Assembly (NCBI GenBank): GCA_044227705.1
Contig: JBGAWE010000126.1
Span: 1 to 12,833 of the forward strand
From: JANOQP01 sp044227705
GTDB lineage: Bacteria; Bacteroidota; Bacteroidia; Chitinophagales; Saprospiraceae
Length of the DNA stretch: 12,833 nt
Reading direction: 5' to 3'
Position numbers and translations under genes: made by a program
Shown: positions 12,648-12,833 of the stretch, in pieces
Layout of the letters: every line of letters starts with the position of its first letter
Position numbering within the stretch: the stretch's first letter is position 1
Notes under the pieces: generated by a model
The model's database searches: none
What the model was told of the DNA's origin: nothing
Seen by the model: only the letters and a program-made list of their open reading frames with translations

Positions 12648-12833
12648 TCAGTCGAGGTGGCTGACCAGCAGTTTCACCGTCACCGGCCGCAGCTTGTCGC
12701 TCTCAACCTGCAGCAGCCATAGGCCGTTGGACAACCCTTCGGTCGAAAGCCTCACAGGCTCGTCGCCGATTTCGTCGATGCGGACGCTCTTCTCCAAACG
12801 GCCCGTCGAGCTGATGAAGTTGATGTTCGCCGA
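12648..12833 (-). CDS. C-terminus of a T9SS-secreted protein (sorting domain; 5' end outside window)
   Basis: The minus strand is open from the right edge to TGA at 12648-12650, giving 61 residues: INFISSTGRLEKSVRID, then GDEPVRLSTEGLSNGLWLLQ, then VESDKLRPVTVKLLVSHLD. The pattern (a strand with xxTGR, then LSxxGLSxGLWLL, then a final TVKLLV strand) matches the type A C-terminal sorting domain used by the type IX (Por) secretion system of Bacteroidota. The passenger protein is outside the window and cannot be named. Convergent with the FKBP gene and sharing its terminator. Confidence 0.8.
   Translation of the reverse strand, partial: SANINFISSTGRLEKSVRIDEIGDEPVRLSTEGLSNGLWLLQVESDKLRPVTVKLLVSHLD

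Overview
The window looks like a chromosomal piece from a GC-rich member of the Bacteroidota. The main pointer is the partial gene at the right edge, whose last 61 residues look like a type IX secretion (Por) C-terminal sorting domain. Starts lack Shine-Dalgarno sequences, as is common in that phylum. A tRNA gene is preceded by a TAnnTTTG-type -7 element, and an ECF sigma factor sits next to an anti-sigma-like/outer-membrane-barrel protein. I infer a Saprospiria-like relative, but nothing in the sequence fixes the genus. There is no phage, transposase, CRISPR or plasmid signature.

Layout, left to right. (1) 2-1096 (+): the C-terminal part of a family GH31 alpha-glucosidase. (2) 1112-1453: a tRNA patch on the minus strand with tRNA-Gly(GCC), a strong terminator, tRNA-Leu(TAA), and a 3' fragment of a second tRNA-Gly-like gene. 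(3) 1485-4574 (-): polyphosphate kinase ppk1 preceded by a DUF72 protein. The 81-bp gap between them is almost filled by an inverted pair of 7-bp repeat arrays. (4) 4631-5903 (-): a di-heme cytochrome c peroxidase/MauG-family lipoprotein with its own terminator. (5) 6100-8140 (-): an ECF sigma factor overlapping by 8 bp a protein that joins a duplicated YxPAxW motif, one membrane helix and a predicted beta-barrel. (6) 8387-10678 (+): an ExbB/TolQ - ExbD/TolR - TonB/TolA-type energy-transduction operon, divergent from the sigma gene. A second, different inverted 7-bp repeat array lies between the first two genes. (7) 10762-12571 (+): folC and an FKBP-type peptidyl-prolyl isomerase lipoprotein. 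A bidirectional terminator follows, facing the convergent T9SS-secreted protein (12648-12833, -).

Most genes are ordinary housekeeping or envelope genes. The ExbB/ExbD/TonB proteins would use proton-motive force to drive outer-membrane transport. The sigma/barrel pair looks like an envelope-sensing regulatory unit. PPK1 makes polyphosphate.

The least ordinary signal is the pair of intercistronic heptamer hairpins (3566-3640 and 9113-9183). They differ in sequence but share a 7-bp period and an ATTG core. In both, every arm mismatch is a G-U wobble in the strand that is transcribed with the flanking genes, which suggests they act as RNA hairpins in the mRNA.
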